NCBI RefSeq assembly: GCF_023703775.1
Contig: NZ_CP098514.1
Span: forward strand, 930,001 to 994,000
Source: Haloplanus sp. GDY1
GTDB taxonomy: Archaea; Halobacteriota; Halobacteria; Halobacteriales; Haloferacaceae
Reading direction: 5' to 3'
DNA: 64,000 nt
Shown: positions 60,230 through 64,000 of the stretch, one piece after another
How positions within the stretch are numbered: the first letter of the stretch is position 1
How the letters are laid out: each line of letters begins with the position of its first letter
The notes under the pieces: generated by a model
Databases searched by the model: none
Seen by the model: only the letters and a program-made list of their open reading frames with translations
What the model was told of the DNA's origin: nothing
Made by a program: the position numbers and the translations under genes

Positions 60230-60925
60230 ATGTGCGGGCGGTACACCCTGTTCACGCCGGCGGAAGAACTGGCGGGTCGCTTCGGAACCGCCGTTCCGGA
60301 CCTCGAACCACGGTACAACTGCGCGCCGGGGCAGGACCTCCCGGTCGTGACGGGGGAGGACCCGACGCGAATGCGGCGCCAGCGGTGGGGGTTGATCCCG
60401 TCGTGGGCCGACGAGGCGTCGACGGACCTCATCAACGCCCGCGCGGAGACGCTGACCGAGAAGCCGAGTTTCGCGGACGCCTTCGAGCGACGGCGGTGTC
60501 TCGTCCCGGCCGACGGGTTCTACGAGTGGGTGGATCGCTCGTCGGGGAAGCGACCGTACAGGGTCGCCTTCGAGGACGACCGCCCGTTCGCGATGGCGGG
60601 GATCCGGTCGCGCTGGGAGCCGCCATCCCGGCAGACCGGCCTCGGGGAGTTCGGAGACGGCGAGGTGGCCGGCGACCCCGAGCCGGTGGAGTCGTTCGCC
60701 GTCGTGACGACGGAACCCAACGACGTCGTTTCCGACCTCCACCACCGCATGGCGGTGATCCTCGATCCGGACGCGGAGTCGACGTGGCTTCACGGCTCCG
60801 TCGAGGAGGCCGCCGACCTGCTGGAGCCCCACCCCGCCGAGGAGATGACGGCCTACCCGGTCTCGACGCGCGTGAACGATCCGCAAACCGACACGGCCGA
60901 GCTGATCGAGCGCGCGGCGGAGTGA
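60230..60925 (+). CDS. SRAP/HMCES-type abasic-site DNA-protein crosslink peptidase
   Basis: A 231-residue SOS-response-associated peptidase. MCGRYTLF begins the protein, so Cys2 becomes the N-terminal catalytic nucleophile that crosslinks abasic sites in single-stranded DNA. YNCAPGQDLPVV, MRRQRWGLIPSWADE, INARAETLTEKPSFADAF, RRCLVPADGFYEWV (active-site Glu) and DVVSDLHHRMAVIL (catalytic His) follow the family order. The start is fixed by the Cys requirement and by TATA-like TTTATACTC about 26 nt upstream. Confidence 0.93.
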   Translation: MCGRYTLFTPAEELAGRFGTAVPDLEPRYNCAPGQDLPVVTGEDPTRMRRQRWGLIPSWADEASTDLINARAETLTEKPSFADAFERRRCLVPADGFYEWVDRSSGKRPYRVAFEDDRPFAMAGIRSRWEPPSRQTGLGEFGDGEVAGDPEPVESFAVVTTEPNDVVSDLHHRMAVILDPDAESTWLHGSVEEAADLLEPHPAEEMTAYPVSTRVNDPQTDTAELIERAAE

Positions 60926-61117
60926 GTGTCGTGGTACCACCAAACACCCGTTCAAATTTTGATTTGTGATTCCAGTCCCATCTGTTGCCGAAAGATATGC
61001 CTATTTGCACAAATAACCGAAAGTTCGGGGTGGTATTGTGACCCCACGAATACAAATAAGGACAGTTATCTTCGTCAGTGGGACTACTTTGATTAGGGCG
61101 GCGAACCCAGGGGGTGT

Positions 61118-61492
61118 ATGGGAGACGACGCCGTTCCGGTGAAGACGTACGTCCCGCCCTACCAGAAGGAACGCTGGGAGGAACACGCCGACAGACTCGG
61201 GATGAGTCAAAGCGAGTTCGTCCGGACGATGGTGCAGGCCGGCAGACGTGACTTCGAGGTTCCCGAGCCGCCGTCTCACGACGACGGCGGTGGAGCGGGG
61301 AGTTCGGGGCTCGAACCCCGGGTGAGAGAGGCACTCGACGCGGAGGACGGCCGTTCGTGGGACGACCTGCTCGAACGGGTGACCGAGGACGTCGAGGACC
61401 GCCTGGAGGAGACCCTCCAAGAGCTACAGGAGGAGAACGTCGTCCAGTACAGCGGGCGGGCCGGCGGCTACCGACTCGTGGAGGACTCGTGA
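61118..61492 (+). CDS. DUF5805-type protein
   Basis: A 124-residue protein. TYVPPYQKERWEEHADRLGM, SQSEFVRTMVQAGRRDFEVP is a ribbon-helix-helix-like DNA-binding region. A variable linker and WDDLLERVTEDVEDRLEETL, QELQEENVVQYSGRAGGYRL form a helical/winged C-terminus. This is the haloarchaeal DUF5805 family found upstream of a XerC-like recombinase, from memory. The stop overlaps the recombinase GTG. It may be a recombination accessory or antitoxin-like regulator. Confidence 0.75.
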   Translation: MGDDAVPVKTYVPPYQKERWEEHADRLGMSQSEFVRTMVQAGRRDFEVPEPPSHDDGGGAGSSGLEPRVREALDAEDGRSWDDLLERVTEDVEDRLEETLQELQEENVVQYSGRAGGYRLVEDS

Positions 61493-62508
61493 GCGACGAC
61501 GTCGACGACGCCGTGGGCTACTTCCTGCAGGATATGACCTTCCACGGCAAGACCGACCGCACGCGGGCGGCCTACGAGCGCGTCCTGCGGGACTTCGAGG
61601 CGTTTCTCGACGCCGACCGCGGCGTCGACGGGCCAGCGGAGGCGGCCCACAGGGACTGCATGGCGTGGATCCACGGGTTACGGGGGACCGTCGCGGAGAG
61701 TACCGTCGCCACCTACGCGGCCTATCTCCACCGGTTCTACGCCTACATGACCCAGGTCGGCGCCTTCGACAGCAACCCGATGACCCTCGTCGTCGAGGAG
61801 ATGGACGAGCGCATCAACACCGATCCGACCCGTCGCGAGATATCCCTGCCCGAGATGCGGGAGTTCGTCGCGGGCGTCGCGCACCCGCTCGACCGTGCGC
61901 TGTTGCTCACCATGCTCAAGACGGGCATCCGGGTCGGCGAACTCTGCAATCTGGACCTCCGCGACCTCTCGATTCCGACGACCCGGGAGGAGCTGGGCGT
62001 CTCGATCCGACCGCAGCTCGACGGCCGCGGGGACGCCCTGTTCGTCGCCGCGGACCGGGCCGTCGGCGACGTGACCGACGGCGAGCGCCGGACGGCGGCC
62101 AACAAGCGCAAGCGCGCGACGGTGATCCCCGTCGACGGCGAACTCCGCCGGACGCTCGTCCGGTGGCTGGCCGTCCGCCCGGACCCCGTCTCCCGGGCCG
62201 AGCCGCTCTTTCTCAGCACCGCCGACAACTGGGGGCGGCGGGTGACGCCCCACATCGTCCACCACACCGTCGAAACCCACGCGAGCGACCGTGGCTGGCA
62301 CCACGACGGCGGCGGAGCCGAGGAGAACGTCACGCCCCACTACTTCCGGCACTTCTTCACGACCCACCTTCGCGACCGGACGGGAGACCGTGGGATCGTC
62401 AAGTACCTCCGGGGCGACGTCGCGAGCGACGTCATCGACACCTACACCCACGACTGGGGCGACCGCGTCCGCCGAACCTACGCCGAACACATCTACGAAC
62501 TGACCTGA
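61489..62508 (+). CDS. XerC/XerA-type tyrosine recombinase
   Basis: A 339-residue site-specific recombinase. The N-terminal SAM-like core-binding domain spans about 10-105. The catalytic part has LKTGIRVGELCNLDLRDL (Arg), the Lys-bearing NKRKRATVIPV hairpin, TPHYFRHFFTTHL (H-x-x-R), DTYTHDWGDRVRRTYAEHIY (His and nucleophilic Tyr). GTG 61489 overlaps DUF5805. Complete and chromosomal in style rather than phage-like. It probably serves dimer resolution or local rearrangement; no attachment site is seen. Confidence 0.9.
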   Translation: MSDDVDDAVGYFLQDMTFHGKTDRTRAAYERVLRDFEAFLDADRGVDGPAEAAHRDCMAWIHGLRGTVAESTVATYAAYLHRFYAYMTQVGAFDSNPMTLVVEEMDERINTDPTRREISLPEMREFVAGVAHPLDRALLLTMLKTGIRVGELCNLDLRDLSIPTTREELGVSIRPQLDGRGDALFVAADRAVGDVTDGERRTAANKRKRATVIPVDGELRRTLVRWLAVRPDPVSRAEPLFLSTADNWGRRVTPHIVHHTVETHASDRGWHHDGGGAEENVTPHYFRHFFTTHLRDRTGDRGIVKYLRGDVASDVIDTYTHDWGDRVRRTYAEHIYELT

Positions 62509-62569
62509 TCGCCGTCGCTCTCACCATATATAAATCGTATATCGCTATATCAAATAATCATCGCAGGAG

Positions 62570-62588
62570 TTGAGACTGGTCGTCTCAA
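62570..62588. terminator. hairpin downstream of recombinase
   Basis: TTGAGAC and GTCTCAA form a perfect 7-bp stem around TGGTC. It lies 62 nt after the recombinase stop in an AT-rich gap and about 85 nt before the next genes. Probably a terminator, or an operator of the following toxin-antitoxin pair. Confidence 0.4.
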
Positions 62589-62694
62589 ATACGGTTCTCG
62601 AACTCCTTCGCGATGGACAGTAATTCACCTTCAGCAATTTCGTAGCTTTCACACCTAACACTCTTTACAGCGCATGGCGTACCTCCTTTCAACG

Positions 62695-63066
62695 ATGTCC
62701 ATCGACCGAGATATGTTCGAGAACACGAGCGAGGACGAGCTCGCGGATCTTTCGGTCCCTGATCAGGTTCTCGGGTTTCTCGCCGCCAACGAGGATCGGG
62801 CGTTCAAGGCGCGCGAAATTGCCTCTCAGATCGGCGTTGAGGAGGGGGCGGTGAGCACTGCACTCTCACGATTGAAGGATCGCGGTCTGGTCGAACACAA
62901 GGCGACGTACTGGGCGATAACCGACGACGCCGAGCGCCTCGAAGGATACAGCGGCTACGAACGGGCGACCGCACTGTTCAACGACCAACTCGGTACAGAG
63001 GATAAGGAGACGTGGCGCGAGCACGCACCGCAGAAGCCCCACCCGAGCGTCAAGGATGAACAGTGA
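62695..63066 (+). CDS. MarR/HTH-type antitoxin of a PemK/MazF-like module
   Basis: A 123-residue winged-helix protein. VPDQVLGFLAANEDRAFKAR, EIASQIGVEEGAVSTALSRL and KDRGLVEHKATYWAITDDA make a MarR-like domain; the C-terminal 40 residues (ATALFNDQLGTEDKETWREH...) probably wrap the toxin. Start ATG 62695 fits TATA-like CTTTACAG near 62667 (about 27 nt). The stop overlaps the toxin GTG. Confidence 0.8.
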   Translation: MSIDRDMFENTSEDELADLSVPDQVLGFLAANEDRAFKAREIASQIGVEEGAVSTALSRLKDRGLVEHKATYWAITDDAERLEGYSGYERATALFNDQLGTEDKETWREHAPQKPHPSVKDEQ

Positions 63067-63413
63067 CCGACGAAGGGACACCGATCTTTGAGCGTGGCGA
63101 TGTCGTCTACGGCGATGACCCGTTCAAAGGCGAAGAAGACGCTCGTCCCTGGCTTATCCTCTCGAACCACGAAGGCCGTCCGTTCTACGGCGAGCAGTAT
63201 ATCGCAGTAACACTAACGTCGAAGTCTTGGATGGATGGCCTCATCGCCATTCCTGAGGAGAGCTGGCTTCGTGGCGGGACACCGGACGAGAGTCGGATCG
63301 TCCCGTGGGGCGTCCAATCCATTGACCACGAGGATATCGACTTCTGGCAGGGGTGTCTTGCCGGAGATCTCGTTGACGAGACGGTTGCTGCACTCGTTGA
63401 GGAGCTTCAGTAG
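63063..63413 (+). CDS. PemK/MazF-like toxin
   Basis: A 116-residue protein with GTG start 63063 (GTGA overlap). FERGDVVYGDDPFKGEEDAR, PWLILSNHEGRPFYGEQYIA, VTLTSKSWMDGLIAIPEESW and SRIVPWGVQSIDHEDIDFWQ follow the beta-barrel pattern of PemK/MazF ribonucleases (G-D-(V/I)-V start, RP-W-(L/V)-ILSN). It probably cleaves RNA and is held by the adjacent antitoxin. Confidence 0.82.
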   Translation: MTDEGTPIFERGDVVYGDDPFKGEEDARPWLILSNHEGRPFYGEQYIAVTLTSKSWMDGLIAIPEESWLRGGTPDESRIVPWGVQSIDHEDIDFWQGCLAGDLVDETVAALVEELQ

Positions 63414-63473
63414 CATATACACCATATTCTCATTCAGGAAATGGCCAAGTGACGCAGCTATAGGGTAGCTTGC

Positions 63474-63992
63474 CTATCGTCCAACGAATCGTCGGTAGAA
63501 CGTTGTCTGAACCCCGTACGCTAGGTACCCAGCCACGCCGAGCGCCAAGACAAGCGGGATAAGGGGCAAAATGAACGACGAAGTAAACCCGAATGGAGAC
63601 ACCCCGACTGTATTGAGTGCAACCATCCCGAGAGTCATCACCAGACTGATTGCGAGAAGAGATCCAATCAGGAGGACAATAAACTCTGCAGATCGATCCC
63701 CACCACGTTCCGTATCAGTCATCACATAGCCAGCAATCGCCCCGAGACACACGGCCAAGACGATTCCAGGGCCACCACTGAGGCTGTAGTTGGTCTGCGT
63801 CGCGGCGAGATATCCACCATACGTGATGAAGCCGATGAACCCGACCAGTAATCCAGCAAACGCCCCTTTGACTGCGCCCAGAAGTCGGGTCCGATGATGA
63901 CGGTACCACTCGGTCTCGACTCGATAAGCAAGCAGGTACGACCCGACGAAGACCAAGACTGCTGTCAGAGTCGGTAGGACAAAATATGGCAT
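63474..63992 (-). CDS. small polytopic membrane protein
   Basis: A 172-residue protein with about five hydrophobic segments (LPTLTAVLVFVGSYLLAY, GAFAGLLVGFIGFITYGGYL, PGIVLAVCLGAIAGYVM, FIVLLIGSLLAISLVMTLGM, SFILPLIPLVLALGVAGYLA). Basic loops with VETEWYRHHRTRLLG suggest a cytoplasmic side. No family recognised. Its base composition is lower in G+C than the core. The start ATG 63992 is very close to the window edge, and no promoter can be judged. Confidence 0.65.
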   Translation of the reverse strand: MPYFVLPTLTAVLVFVGSYLLAYRVETEWYRHHRTRLLGAVKGAFAGLLVGFIGFITYGGYLAATQTNYSLSGGPGIVLAVCLGAIAGYVMTDTERGGDRSAEFIVLLIGSLLAISLVMTLGMVALNTVGVSPFGFTSSFILPLIPLVLALGVAGYLAYGVQTTFYRRFVGR

Positions 63993-64000
63993 CGAAAAAC

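Overview
This window comes from a halophilic archaeon of the class Halobacteria. The core DNA is about 68% G+C by eye, the proteins are very acidic, twin-arginine signal peptides and lipoboxes are common, and promoters are archaeal TATA boxes about 24-28 nt upstream of leaderless ATG/GTG starts. Many families are typical of haloarchaea: DUF7344-type regulators, Tfx, a bacterioopsin-activator-like HTH sensor, XPB/Bax1, DUF5800, DUF5805 and HVO_A0114. No rRNA, tRNA or CRISPR array was recognised.

Layout. (1) 1-8040, minus strand: a secretion cluster of six Tat/SipW-type exported proteins, one with an inserted von Willebrand A domain, around a Ser-His-Asp (ER/SipW-type) signal peptidase. It resembles a TasA/SipW-like surface-fibre or matrix locus. 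A divergent DUF7344-type membrane regulator sits next to it. (2) 8.9-17.5 kb: housekeeping genes (RNA m5C methyltransferase and a PUA-like partner, XPB helicase, Bax1 nuclease, aminotransferase). Among them are a 16-copy heptamer repeat, an 82-nt palindrome, and a toxin-antitoxin pair whose TumE-like toxin carries an in-frame amber codon. (3) 17.6-30.6 kb: a catabolic/nitrogen-scavenging block. It has a complete branched-chain-amino-acid/amide-type ABC importer, two amidase-signature enzymes (one allophanate-hydrolase-like), a Rieske oxygenase alpha/beta pair, RidA and a gamma-glutamyltransferase-family hydrolase. (4) 31-46.4 kb: core and signalling genes (YchF, a MEDS-domain histidine kinase, a bactofilin-like protein, a GT2 glycosyltransferase, a 1186-residue PAS/GAF/HTH sensor-regulator), the molybdate/tungstate importer WtpABC divergent from its probable regulator Tfx, and an APC permease. 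(5) 46.4-48.9 kb: a decayed zone with a frameshifted UPF0175-type antitoxin and a DUF7344 fragment next to a DUF6498 membrane protein.

(6) 49-57.8 kb: a sharply AT-richer, clearly foreign four-gene operon. It encodes an N6-adenine DNA methyltransferase with a winged-helix N-terminus, a membrane protein with a large soluble domain, a DrmA/MrfA-like superfamily-2 helicase with a four-cysteine insertion, and a DrmB-like DUF1998 protein whose tail looks like a degenerate phospholipase-D (DrmC-like) fold. This resembles DISARM but has an extra membrane component and lacks separate drmC, drmD and drmE genes. It is the best candidate here for an undescribed defence system. A DDE transposase follows.

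(7) 60.2-64 kb: an SRAP/HMCES peptidase, a DUF5805-XerC-type recombinase operon, a MazF/PemK-type toxin with a MarR-like antitoxin, and a small membrane protein.
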